Assembly (NCBI GenBank): GCA_902489945.1
Contig: CABUBZ010000039.1
Span: 1-19,603 of the forward strand
From: an uncultured Collinsella sp.
GTDB lineage: Bacteria; Actinomycetota; Coriobacteriia; Coriobacteriales; Coriobacteriaceae
DNA length: 19,603 bases
Direction: 5' to 3'
Positions 8,393 to 15,974 of this stretch are shown one piece after another. The first letter of the stretch is position 1. Each line of letters starts with the position of its first letter. Position numbers and translations under genes: made by a program. The notes under the pieces are model-generated. The model searched no databases. It had not been told where the DNA came from and worked only from the letters and a program-made list of their open reading frames with translations.

Positions 8393-8476
8393 CTTCATAT
8401 CGCCGCGGTGGCCTAAAGACTGTATAAATCTTTATCTAGCTGGGAAAACAGTGCATTAAAACATGGGCCGATTACC

Positions 8477-8482
8477 TATAAT
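8477..8482 (+). promoter_or_regulatory. Candidate -10 box for kup
   Basis: A perfect TATAAT lies 35 bases before the kup start codon. No good -35 hexamer is seen 16-18 bases upstream, where the sequence is CATTAA-like, so the promoter may be weak or activator-dependent. I looked for a c-di-AMP (ydaO-type) riboswitch in 8393-8517 and did not recognise one. Confidence 0.45.
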
Positions 8483-8517
8483 CCCTTCGAACATTAAAGT
8501 TGGGAGGAAACCGGCTT

Positions 8518-10545
8518 ATGGAACAAAAGGCCAAGGAGGCAGCCTCGCACGCTGCGATTCCTGTGAGCATCTCGGCGATGCTCGTCACGCTGGGCGTGGT
8601 GTACGGCGATATCGGCACCAGCCCTATGTATGTAACCAAGGCGCTCGTTGCCGGCAACGGCGGCATCGGAAGCGTCACGGAGGAGTTCGTGCTCGGCGCG
8701 CTCTCCCTTGTCGTGTGGACGGTCACGCTGCTGACCACCATCAAGTATGTGCTCATCTCGCTGCGCGCCGATAACCATGGCGAGGGCGGCATCTTTGCCC
8801 TGTACAGCCTGGTCAAGCGTTGCGGCAAGTGGCTTATCATCCCCGCCATGCTGGGTGGCGCCGCGTTGCTCGCCGACGGCATCCTGACGCCGGCCGTTAC
8901 CGTTACCACGGCCATCGAGGGCCTGCGCACTATCCCGGCGGTTCATGCCGTGCTGGGCGATGACCAGGGCCGCGTCGTCGCCATTACGCTCGCCATCATC
9001 ATCGTGCTCTTCTTGGTACAGCGCATCGGTACGGCCAAGATCGGTCACGCCTTTGGCCCCATCATGACGCTGTGGTTCCTGTTCTTGGGCGGCACGGGTC
9101 TGTTCTTTGTCTTACAGCACCCCGCCGTGCTGCTGTGCCTCAACCCGCTCCGCGGCATCGCTTTTTTGTTGAGCCCCAACAACCACGCGGGCATCATGAT
9201 TCTGGGCAGCTGCTTCCTCGCCACCACCGGTGCCGAGGCGCTCTACTCCGACATGGGCCACGTCGGCCGCGGCAATATCTACGCTACCTGGCCGTTCGTT
9301 AAGTGCTGCCTGCTGCTGTCCTATATGGGCCAGGGCGCTTGGCTTATGAACAACGCTGCCAACCCCGAGCTCATGGGCATTGCCGATCTCAACCCGTTCT
9401 ACCAGATGCTCGCCCCGGGCCTGCGCCCGTTTGCCGTCGGCCTTTCCACCGTCGCGGCCATCATTGCCTCGCAGGCGCTTATCACCGGCGCATTCTCGCT
9501 GGTGTCCGAGGCCAGCCGTCTGGACCTCATGCCGCACATGCAGGTCTTCTACCCTGCCGAGACCAAGGGCCAGCTCTACATCCCCATGGTCAACAACGTC
9601 ATGCTTGTCGGCTGCGTCATCGTGGTGCTGCTGTTCCAGAACTCGGCGCATATGGAAGCCGCCTACGGCCTTGCCATTACGCTGACTATGATGTGCACCA
9701 CGCTGCTGCTCTTCTTCTACCTGCACGAGGAGCGCAAGCTCAAGGTTGCTCCGTGGATCTTCGCGGCCTTCTTCCTTTTGCTCGAAGGCTTCTTCTTCGT
9801 GAGCTCGCTCACCAAGTTCTTCCACGGCGGCTACTTCACCATCCTCATGGCTGCACTCATCATGGGCATTATGGTGTGCTGGTACAACGGCACGGCGGTC
9901 GAGCAGCGCCAGTTTACGCTGCTGCCGCTGCGCAGCTACCTGCCGCAGCTCAAGCGCCTGCGTGACGACGACCGTTACGAGCGCATGAGCGACAACGTCG
10001 TGTACCTGACCAAGGACACCCATACCGACTACATCGACCGCGATATCGTCTACTCGATCTTGGACAAGCATCCCAAGCGTGCCCACGCCTGGTGGTTTGT
10101 GAACGTCGAGACCATGGACGAACCGCATACCTTTGCCTATTCGGTCGAGACGTTCGGCACCGACTACGTGTTCCGCGTGCATCTTTACCTGGGCTACAAG
10201 ATCAACCAGCGCGTCAATGCCTACCTGCGTCAGGTTGTTCAGGACCTGGCTGCCACCGGCGAGCTGCCGCCGCAGACGCATGACTACTCGGTCTACAAGG
10301 ATCCGGGTAACATCGGTACGTTCAAGTTCGTCCTGATCCGTAAGCTTCTGGCGCCCGAAAGCGATGTGGAGCCCAGCGAGCGCACGGCCATCACGCTCAA
10401 GTACATCATCCGCCGCGCCGCCGGCACGCCCGCGCGTTGGTACGGCCTGGAGAACTCCAACGTGAGCTTTGAGTACGTGCCGCTGTTCACCAAGTTCAAG
10501 GCCGTGAACAAGATGCAGCGCCTGGCCCCCAACGAGCGGCCGTAG
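8518..10545 (+). CDS. kup: KUP family potassium:proton symporter
   Basis: The 675-residue protein is a Kup/HAK/KT transporter that imports K+ with protons through about 12 membrane spans. The family signature GVVYGDIGTSPMY sits at residues 26-38 in the first span, including the conserved Asp31. Further hallmarks are the NHGEGGIFALY loop and GAEALYSDMGHVG. After about residue 460 the chain is hydrophilic, matching the family's cytosolic C-terminal domain; E. coli Kup is 622 residues. The ATG at 8518 is chosen because GGAGG lies 10 bases before it; an in-frame TTG at 8500 would overlap that site. It is followed by a small membrane-protein gene and a KdpD/KdpE-like pair, suggesting a potassium-homeostasis cluster. 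Confidence 0.95.
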   Translation: MEQKAKEAASHAAIPVSISAMLVTLGVVYGDIGTSPMYVTKALVAGNGGIGSVTEEFVLGALSLVVWTVTLLTTIKYVLISLRADNHGEGGIFALYSLVKRCGKWLIIPAMLGGAALLADGILTPAVTVTTAIEGLRTIPAVHAVLGDDQGRVVAITLAIIIVLFLVQRIGTAKIGHAFGPIMTLWFLFLGGTGLFFVLQHPAVLLCLNPLRGIAFLLSPNNHAGIMILGSCFLATTGAEALYSDMGHVGRGNIYATWPFVKCCLLLSYMGQGAWLMNNAANPELMGIADLNPFYQMLAPGLRPFAVGLSTVAAIIASQALITGAFSLVSEASRLDLMPHMQVFYPAETKGQLYIPMVNNVMLVGCVIVVLLFQNSAHMEAAYGLAITLTMMCTTLLLFFYLHEERKLKVAPWIFAAFFLLLEGFFFVSSLTKFFHGGYFTILMAALIMGIMVCWYNGTAVEQRQFTLLPLRSYLPQLKRLRDDDRYERMSDNVVYLTKDTHTDYIDRDIVYSILDKHPKRAHAWWFVNVETMDEPHTFAYSVETFGTDYVFRVHLYLGYKINQRVNAYLRQVVQDLAATGELPPQTHDYSVYKDPGNIGTFKFVLIRKLLAPESDVEPSERTAITLKYIIRRAAGTPARWYGLENSNVSFEYVPLFTKFKAVNKMQRLAPNERP

Positions 10546-10614
10546 TCGACGCTCGAGGTTTGTCTGCGAACGGGCGGGTTTGTATTGACGGGGATTGAGT
10601 CCTGGGAGGAAACC

Positions 10615-10809
10615 ATGGATGCAAAGGTGCTTGACGGTTGCGATCTTGCGACCGAGCTGGTGCGTGAGGTACGCGCCGATGCTGCCGAAGATCGGTTCTT
10701 TACGAATCGGGCCAACATGGACATGGCCGACCGCGTGATTTCGATCGTGGTGACGGTGCTTGTCGCGGCGTGCGTGTGCGCACTGCTCGCGCACGTGCTG
10801 TTTGTCTAA
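10615..10809 (+). CDS. Small single-span membrane protein, unknown function
   Basis: This 64-residue ORF starts at an ATG preceded by GGGAGG and an AAACC spacer, the same ribosome-binding layout as kup just upstream. Residues 1-40 are polar and acidic (LATELVREVRADAAEDRFF), and residues about 46-64 form one hydrophobic span (RVISIVVTVLVAACVCALL). It lies 69 bases after kup and ends before a strong terminator, so it is probably cotranscribed with kup. I do not recognise a family; it is not evidently KdpF, which is shorter. A regulatory or accessory subunit of Kup is a guess from position only. Confidence 0.65.
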   Translation: MDAKVLDGCDLATELVREVRADAAEDRFFTNRANMDMADRVISIVVTVLVAACVCALLAHVLFV

Positions 10810-10840
10810 CGACCGCAGGTTGCAAAGGCTTTACACTTGG

Positions 10841-10902
10841 AACCACCACAAGGGGAAACCACCACAAGGGTGCCTGTCCCCTTTGTGGTGGTTTTTGTTT
10901 TT
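10841..10902 (+). terminator. Rho-independent terminator with duplicated left arm
   Basis: AACCACCACAAGGGGA (10841-10856) and a second copy AACCACCACAAGGG (10857-10870) both precede one complementary right arm, TCCCCTTTGTGGTGGTT (10877-10893). The right arm is followed by a T-rich tail (TTTGTTTTT). Either left arm can pair with it. It separates the kup transcript from the kinase gene beginning at 10923. Confidence 0.85.
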
Positions 10903-10922
10903 GAGAGAGGGGCGGGACGCTG

Positions 10923-12548
10923 ATGGACGTCCGTACGGACGGCGATATTGCCGATAGCTTTTGGTGGCGGCGCACAACGCTGACGCGCCGCACTCCTCTG
11001 TATGACGCCTGCGTATCGGTGGGGCTGCTGGTCGCGGCGACAATTGTGGGCGCGCTGCTCGACCATCCGGGTCTCGCGCCGAGCATCATGATCGTCTATG
11101 TGTTCGCCGTTCAGCTGTGCGCATTCTTTACTTGGAGTCGCCTGTATTGCTTGCTGAGCTCGGCTGCCGCCGTGGCGCTCTACAACTTCTTGTTTGTCGA
11201 CCCGCGCTACTCGCTGTCGCTTATCGACCGCGGCTATCCCGGCATGTTCTTCATCATGTTCGTGGTCTCGCTTGTGTCGAGCTCGATTGCGTTGGCCCTG
11301 CGCCGCGCCTTGGCACAGGCTGCCGCCAGCGACCGCCGCACGCATATGGTGCTCGAGACCAACCGCATGCTGCAGCGGTGCGCCGATCAGCATCAGATCG
11401 TTCATGCCATGGCTACGCAGCTGGCGCGTCTTTCGGGCTGTCCGGTCGTGTGGTACAGCGCCGACGCCGAGGGCGATGACCTGCTGCCGCGTGCGACGTA
11501 CACAGCCGTGGGCGATGCCGCGCCGGTGCACGAGCTGGCGCCGCAGATGCCGCCGCGGCTCTCGGCGTCCGCCTACGTGGGAACGCCGCTTGACGCCACG
11601 TTTGGCGGATCGGCGTTCTATGGCATCTACCTGACGGTTCGCACGGGCGACGGCTTCGTGCGCTCGGGCGACCCCGCCTCGGTGGTGGGCGTGCTGGCTA
11701 TCGTTGCCGAGCCCGACGTGCTGACGCATGAGGAGCGGACACTTGCCGATGCCATCGTGAGCGAAGGCGAGCTGGCGCTCGATCGCGCCCGCGCCATGGA
11801 GGCCCGCGAAGAAGCGGCGGTACTCGCCAAAAACGAACAGCTGCGCTCCAACCTGCTACGTTCCATCTCGCACGACCTGCGCACGCCGCTCACCAGTATT
11901 TCGGGCAATGCCGATGTCCTGCTCGACCAGGGTTCAACCGGCACCGCGGTGCTCGATGCCCAGACGCGCCGCGGCCTGCTTCTATCCATTCGCTCGGATG
12001 CACTGTGGCTCAACGCCACTGTCGAGAACCTGCTCGCCATCACCAAGCTCGAGGGCGGCGGCATGCATCTGTCGACTACGCTCGAGCTCATGGACGATAT
12101 CGTCGAGGAGGCGCTGCGCCACGTAAGTCCGGCCGTGCGCGAGCACGATCTTAAGGTGGTGCCGTGCGATGAGCCGGCGCTCGTCAACGTCGATGCGCGC
12201 CTGATGGTGCAGCTGGTGGTCAATCTGGTGAACAACGCCATCACTTATACGCCCGCAGGCTCGCATATCGTGATTTCGATTGGCGTAGACGATGGATGCG
12301 TGGCGTGCTCGGTTGCCGATGACGGTCCGGGCATCGCACCCGAGGATCGCGAGCGCATCTTTGAGTCGTTCTACACCGCCAACCACGGTTTGGCCGACAG
12401 CCACCGAAGCGTGGGCCTGGGGCTTTCGCTCTGCCGCTCCATTGCGCTGGCACATGGCGGTAGCATAGAGGTTACCGCGGCGGATCCGCACGGCTCGGTC
12501 TTTACGATTGAGCTTCCCGCCGCCGATGTTTCGTTTGATAAGGAGTAG
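10923..12548 (+). CDS. KdpD-like sensor histidine kinase lacking the N-terminal KdpD sensor domain
   Basis: The 541-residue kinase matches the C-terminal two thirds of KdpD. The DUF4118 membrane module (about residues 25-130, four spans) contains the typical NFLFVDPRYSLSL turn. A GAF-like region (about 140-285) follows, then a HisKA domain with SHDLRTPLTS and phospho-acceptor His317. The HATPase domain has an N box (NLVNNAITYTP, about 430-440), G1 (DDGPGIAPEDRE, about 465) and G2 (VGLGLSLCRS, about 496). E. coli KdpD (894 residues) begins with a Walker-motif KdpD domain and a Usp domain; both are absent here. The ATG at 10923 is the first start and has a G-rich stretch upstream. The gene is coupled to the response-regulator gene four bases downstream. 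It is presumed to sense potassium status, but the stimulus may differ from E. coli. Confidence 0.9.
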   Translation: MDVRTDGDIADSFWWRRTTLTRRTPLYDACVSVGLLVAATIVGALLDHPGLAPSIMIVYVFAVQLCAFFTWSRLYCLLSSAAAVALYNFLFVDPRYSLSLIDRGYPGMFFIMFVVSLVSSSIALALRRALAQAAASDRRTHMVLETNRMLQRCADQHQIVHAMATQLARLSGCPVVWYSADAEGDDLLPRATYTAVGDAAPVHELAPQMPPRLSASAYVGTPLDATFGGSAFYGIYLTVRTGDGFVRSGDPASVVGVLAIVAEPDVLTHEERTLADAIVSEGELALDRARAMEAREEAAVLAKNEQLRSNLLRSISHDLRTPLTSISGNADVLLDQGSTGTAVLDAQTRRGLLLSIRSDALWLNATVENLLAITKLEGGGMHLSTTLELMDDIVEEALRHVSPAVREHDLKVVPCDEPALVNVDARLMVQLVVNLVNNAITYTPAGSHIVISIGVDDGCVACSVADDGPGIAPEDRERIFESFYTANHGLADSHRSVGLGLSLCRSIALAHGGSIEVTAADPHGSVFTIELPAADVSFDKE

Positions 12549-12552
12549 CGCC

Positions 12553-13266
12553 GTGCCGAACTCTGCCGTAAAACCGCTCATCTTGGTCGTTGAGGACGAT
12601 CCCGCTGTCCGCAACCTTATCGTTGCCGCGCTCGAGGCGCACGGCTTGCGCCATATGGCCGTGGAGACCGCCCATGCCGCCATCGCCGCAGCCTCGTCGC
12701 AGGCGCCGAGCATTGTGCTGCTCGATCTGGGCCTGCCCGATATGGACGGCGTCAAGGTGGTGGAGTCGGTGCGCGCATGGTCGGGCATGCCGATCATCGT
12801 GGTCTCGGCGCGCAGCGAGGATGCGGACAAAATCCGCGCGCTCGATGCCGGTGCCGACGACTACCTGACCAAGCCGTTTTCGGTCGAGGAGCTGCTCGCG
12901 CGTATTCGCACGACGCTCAGGCGCCTTTCGTATGCGCAAACGGGCGGTGTTGCCTCCGAGGGCTCGTTCGATACCGGTGAGCTGCATATCGATTTTGATG
13001 CCGGCATCGCCACGATGGATGGCGAGGAACTGCATCTGACGCCGATCGAGTATAAGCTCCTGTGCCTGTTGGCACACAACGCCGACAAGGTGCTGACGCA
13101 CCAGTCTATCTTGCACGAGATTTGGGGCACGGCAACTAAGAGCGACCTGGCGAGCCTGCGCGTCTTTATGGGCACGCTGCGCAAGAAGATTGAGTCCGAC
13201 CCCGCGCACCCGCGCTATATCCAGACGCACGTGGGTATCGGCTATCGCCTGGTCACCCAAGGCTAG
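12553..13266 (+). CDS. kdpE: KdpE-like OmpR-family response regulator
   Basis: The 237-residue regulator has a receiver domain with an acidic pocket (E14, D15, D16), phospho-acceptor Asp58 in LLDLGLPDMDG, and KPF after the YLT motif near residue 107. A C-terminal OmpR-type winged helix (about 135-235) ends in a typical GIGYRL wing. The GTG at 12553 is chosen because AAGGAG lies seven bases upstream, embedded in the kinase's last codons. The gap between kinase stop and start is four bases, so the two are translationally coupled. It likely activates potassium-uptake genes in response to the kinase; no kdpFABC operon is present in the window, so kup or a distant kdp operon could be the target. 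The gene converges on rlmKL. Confidence 0.9.
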   Translation: MPNSAVKPLILVVEDDPAVRNLIVAALEAHGLRHMAVETAHAAIAAASSQAPSIVLLDLGLPDMDGVKVVESVRAWSGMPIIVVSARSEDADKIRALDAGADDYLTKPFSVEELLARIRTTLRRLSYAQTGGVASEGSFDTGELHIDFDAGIATMDGEELHLTPIEYKLLCLLAHNADKVLTHQSILHEIWGTATKSDLASLRVFMGTLRKKIESDPAHPRYIQTHVGIGYRLVTQG

Positions 13267-13290
13267 ATAGCCAACCACCATCCCAATTTG

Positions 13291-13357
13291 AGTTGCGGTG
13301 AAATACGGTCTAAATCTGCCTAATTCCAGGCAAAACAGTCCGTATTCCACCGCAACT
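13291..13357. repeat. Long nested palindrome between convergent genes
   Basis: AGTTGCGGTGAAATACGG (13291-13308) pairs with CCGTATTCCACCGCAACT (13340-13357) with one non-Watson-Crick position in 18. Inside lies a second stem, TGCCT (13317-13321) with AGGCA (13328-13332). It separates the ends of the response-regulator gene and rlmKL, so it may act as a two-way terminator. Its size and order suggest a dispersed repeat rather than a simple terminator. Confidence 0.7.
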
Positions 13358-13360
13358 TTG

Positions 13361-14590
13361 TTATTTGCCCTTGGGCTTGCTGGCGTAGAACTTCTTCTTT
13401 TTGGGCTTGCCGGCGGGGAAGGGCTTGCCGGCAAAGTTGGACTTGCCGTTGCCGGCCTGCGCGTGCGCGGGTACTGCCGCACGGGGCTTGCGGGCCTCGG
13501 GGTTGCGCAGTTCCTCGACGCGCTCGGCAATTTCCTCGGCGCTAAAGCCGACTTCGGCCATGGCATCCTCGATAGGCAGGCGGCGCACGATGTAGCAGTG
13601 GTGCACCTTCTGGTTGCGCGCGAAGTCCTCGGGGATGGTCTGCGCCGTAATGTCCTCCAGCACCACGCCCGCGCGGGCGAGCTTGCGCGTCTCGGGACGG
13701 AAGCCGCGCAGGTTGCAGCTAAAGATGGCATGGCCGCCCTGCGCGAGCAAGCGCGATACGCCGGCCAACAGCTCAACATGGTCGCGCTGGACATCCCAGG
13801 TGCGGCGGCCCATCTTGGACGAGTTCGAGAACGTGGGCGGGTCGACAAAGATCAAGTCCCAGCGGTTGCGCGTCTGGCGCTGGTCGCGAATCCAGGCGAG
13901 CACGTCGTCGCGCACAAAATGATGCTGAGGCCCCACAAAGCCGTTCTGGCGCATGTTGCGCTCGGCCCAGTCCAGATAGGTGTTGGAGAGGTCGACCGTC
14001 ACGGTCTCCTCGACGCCGCCATCTGCCGCGTAGCAGGTGGCAGTGCCGGTGTAGGCAAACAGGTTGAGGAAGCGGCGCGCCTGCTTGGCGTGCTCGCGCA
14101 CCAGGTTGCGGGTGACGCGGTGGTCCAAGAAGATGCCGACGTCCAGGTAGTCGTCAAAGTTGACGGCAAAGGTGAGGCCGCCCTCTTCGATGAGCGGCAG
14201 GCGACGGCGCGCGATGTTGGCACGCTCGCCCGATCCACCCTTGCCGGCGCCCTGCTTGCCGTACTGCGAGCCGCCGCGCGAACGCATGCGGGCCTTGGCG
14301 TGCACGTGCTCGGCCGGAACATCCAGGATACGCGGCGCGATGGCCAGAATATCGAGCATACGGGCCTGGGCCAGTGCGGGGTCGATGGTCTTGGGCGCGG
14401 CGTATTCGGCAATGACGAGCCAGCGGCCCGGCGTCTGCGGGCAACCCTCGTACAGATCGATGGCGGCAGAGTAATCGGGCAGGTCGGCATCGTAGACGCG
14501 GTAGCAGCTCACGCCCTCGCGCTTTGCCCACTTGCGACGCAGGCGAGCGTTCTTGCGCAGACGGTTGGCGAACTGCTCGGACTCGGGGAT
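13361..14590 (-). CDS. rlmK: RlmK half of RlmKL (23S rRNA m7G2069-type methyltransferase domain)
   Basis: This frame carries the complete RlmK domain from FANRLRKN onward, but has no convincing start codon of its own next to the homology, so it depends on the frameshift being bypassed or being an error. Signatures include CYRVYDADLPDYSAAIDLYE, IAEYAAPKTID, YLDVGIFLDHR, the SAM-binding motif FLNLFAYTGTAT (about 14040-14075) and catalytic motif IV VDPPTFSNSSKM (about 13812-13848), all intact. The C-terminus carries a basic lysine-rich tail (KPKKKKFYASKPKGK) beyond the E. coli protein, probably for rRNA binding. The open frame extends upstream to 14791, but that part is out-of-frame RlmL sequence. 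Confidence 0.75.
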   Translation of the reverse strand: MPESEQFANRLRKNARLRRKWAKREGVSCYRVYDADLPDYSAAIDLYEGCPQTPGRWLVIAEYAAPKTIDPALAQARMLDILAIAPRILDVPAEHVHAKARMRSRGGSQYGKQGAGKGGSGERANIARRRLPLIEEGGLTFAVNFDDYLDVGIFLDHRVTRNLVREHAKQARRFLNLFAYTGTATCYAADGGVEETVTVDLSNTYLDWAERNMRQNGFVGPQHHFVRDDVLAWIRDQRQTRNRWDLIFVDPPTFSNSSKMGRRTWDVQRDHVELLAGVSRLLAQGGHAIFSCNLRGFRPETRKLARAGVVLEDITAQTIPEDFARNQKVHHCYIVRRLPIEDAMAEVGFSAEEIAERVEELRNPEARKPRAAVPAHAQAGNGKSNFAGKPFPAGKPKKKKFYASKPKGK

Positions 14591-15899
14591 CGAGCGTGGC
14601 GGTAGGTTCGGGCATGAAGGTGTCGGCGGCTTCGTCGCTGATGACGTCGTCGGCGTCCGCGGTCTCGCCCTCGGCGTTTGCGCTGGTCGCAGCCTCAAAC
14701 GCTGCGGCGGCGTGGTCGAGCGAGGGCCAAACCTCAATAGCCGCCTCCTCGTTATTGGGCATGACGGCGATGGAGCGCACGGGCTCGGCATGGAGCGCGC
14801 GGGCCAGCAATCCGTCGCGGGTGAGCGCGGCGACCGGTGCCGAAGCGAGCTCGGGCGCGCGGCGCAGCTCGCCGACCAGCGTCATGGCGTCGTGCATGAG
14901 CGAAAGCGGCGTCTCGGTGGTGTCCGCGACCACGGCGGCACCGGCGACGGCGCCCGCATGGTCCAGCACGGTGGCGGGCTTGGCGGCACAAAAGTCGACA
15001 AAACGCTTGTAGCCGGCGCACTTGACCATGCGCTCGGCAGTCTTGCGGGCGGCGGGGTCGATGTCTGCGGCCACGATGCGCGCCTGGCGCTCGCGCGCTG
15101 CCGCCTCGCGCTCGCGCGCCTCGGCAAGCAGCTGCTCCCACAGGGCGGCGTCGTGCAGCTGCCAGCCCTCAAAGCCCCAGCGCTCGCGCACAGCGCCCGG
15201 GGCGCGGTCGGTCAGAATGTTCACGGCCTCCAACAGCAGGCCGCCGCCGGCGCATGAGGCGTCGATCAGCGTGGGCAGGGCTTCGTTTTCGTAGTCGTCG
15301 GCCGTCAGCTCGCGCTCGCATAGCGCGGTCCAGCCGACCTGCGCCAGCACCAGGGCGGCGTAGTCGGGGCGCAGCACGTGCGCGCCCTCGCCGGCGCGGG
15401 TCGCTGCGGGCGGCAGGCGTTTGAACAGCGGGTCGCCCGAAAGGTCCAGGCTGATGCTCGCGCGGCGCTGACGCAGCGAAAGCAGTAGGTGAACATCGGG
15501 GTCGGCGGCGTCGACATCGGCGCGACGGCCCGTGGTCTCGGCCAGACGGTCGCACAGCGCGTCCTTGGCGCGCAGGGCCGAGAAGCGCGTGTTGCGCAGC
15601 TGCTCGGTCACGCCGCGGGCGGTGATGGCGATGGTGGCGCCGGGGCGGATGATGGTCTCCCAGGCGATGTCGTAAACGCTGTCGTACAGCTCGTCGGCAT
15701 CCTGCGCCTCAAAGCGCCCAAGCACCACAAACACGCGGCTGGCCAGGCGCGACCACAGACAGGCGCGGTAGCCTTCTTCGAGCTCGCCCTCAAACGTAGC
15801 GCGGCCCTTCAGGCGGCGGACATGCGAAAGCCCGAGGCGTTTAAGCTCATCGGCGAGTGCGGACTCAAAGCCCTCGGGGCAGCTTGCGTAAAATTCCAT
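14154..15899 (-). CDS. rlmL: RlmL half of RlmKL (THUMP plus methyltransferase-like domain, catalytic motifs degenerate)
   Basis: The homologous part covers residues 1-438 (15899 to 14586); beyond that the frame translates out-of-frame rlmK sequence to a stop at 14154. The N-terminal THUMP/ferredoxin-like region (MEFYASCPEGFESALADEL onward, about 1-155) is typical of RlmL. The segment DRAPG...RWGFEGWQLHDAALW (about 231-255) matches the RlmL methyltransferase domain. However, the SAM-binding motif that is DPMCGSGT in E. coli reads DASCAGGG (213-220), and where NPPYG is expected the sequence reads VVADTTETPL (323-332). This half probably no longer methylates G2445 and may serve in RNA binding. 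An acidic linker (about 410-430) leads to the RlmK half. Confidence 0.75.
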   Translation of the reverse strand: MEFYASCPEGFESALADELKRLGLSHVRRLKGRATFEGELEEGYRACLWSRLASRVFVVLGRFEAQDADELYDSVYDIAWETIIRPGATIAITARGVTEQLRNTRFSALRAKDALCDRLAETTGRRADVDAADPDVHLLLSLRQRRASISLDLSGDPLFKRLPPAATRAGEGAHVLRPDYAALVLAQVGWTALCERELTADDYENEALPTLIDASCAGGGLLLEAVNILTDRAPGAVRERWGFEGWQLHDAALWEQLLAEAREREAAARERQARIVAADIDPAARKTAERMVKCAGYKRFVDFCAAKPATVLDHAGAVAGAAVVADTTETPLSLMHDAMTLVGELRRAPELASAPVAALTRDGLLARALHAEPVRSIAVMPNNEEAAIEVWPSLDHAAAAFEAATSANAEGETADADDVISDEAADTFMPEPTATLDPRVRAVRQPSAQERSPASQVGKARGRELLPRLRCRPARLLCRHRSVRGLPADAGPLARHCRIRRAQDHRPRTGPGPYARYSGHRAAYPGCSGRARARQGPHAFARRLAVRQAGRRQGWIGRACQHRAPSPAAHRRGRPHLCRQL

Positions 15900-15926
15900 G
15901 GGTGACCTCTCTGGTTGCGTCGCTCC

Positions 15927-15932
15927 ATTATA
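15927..15932 (-). promoter_or_regulatory. Candidate -10 box for rlmKL
   Basis: On the minus strand this reads TATAAT, 27 bases before the rlmKL ATG at 15899, leaving a short leader with the ribosome binding site. The -35 region is poor (AAGGGC-like). The site lies in the 75-bp divergent gap shared with the HAD phosphatase gene. Confidence 0.4.
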
Positions 15933-15974
15933 TGATGGATGCTTCGTTTGCCCTTATCCTCGAAAGGAACCCAT

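Larger units (their letters stand above)
13361..15899 (-). pseudogene. rlmKL: rlmKL, 23S rRNA bifunctional methyltransferase gene with a +1 frameshift
   Basis: Two overlapping frames together make one RlmKL protein of about 845 residues (THUMP, RlmL domain, RlmK domain). In E. coli RlmKL methylates G2445 (m2G, RlmL half) and G2069 (m7G, RlmK half) of 23S rRNA. The frames join at GGGG (14585-14588; CCCC on the coding strand): removing one base gives LDPESEQFANRLRKN and restores the full reading frame. Codon choice and motifs are intact on both sides, so the lesion is recent, a sequencing error, or possibly a site of programmed slippage. The start ATG at 15899 has AGAGGT five bases upstream. 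The gene diverges from the HAD phosphatase gene. Confidence 0.8.

Noticed and set aside
8393..8517. c-di-AMP riboswitch before kup
   Set aside because: Potassium transporter genes often carry one, but the leader is short and I found none of the conserved core segments.
9112..10794. 560-residue open frame antisense to kup
   Set aside because: It mirrors the codon structure of kup in GC-rich DNA, is rich in His/Arg/Gln with no domain, and has no ribosome binding site.
12502..13848. 448-residue minus-strand frame across the response regulator and the intergenic palindrome
   Set aside because: It runs antisense to the KdpE-like gene, through the palindrome and out of frame into rlmK; no coherent domain.
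13298..14605. 435-residue open frame antisense to the RlmK half
   Set aside because: The minus strand here has clear RlmK homology with catalytic motifs; the plus-strand frame is a GC-bias shadow.
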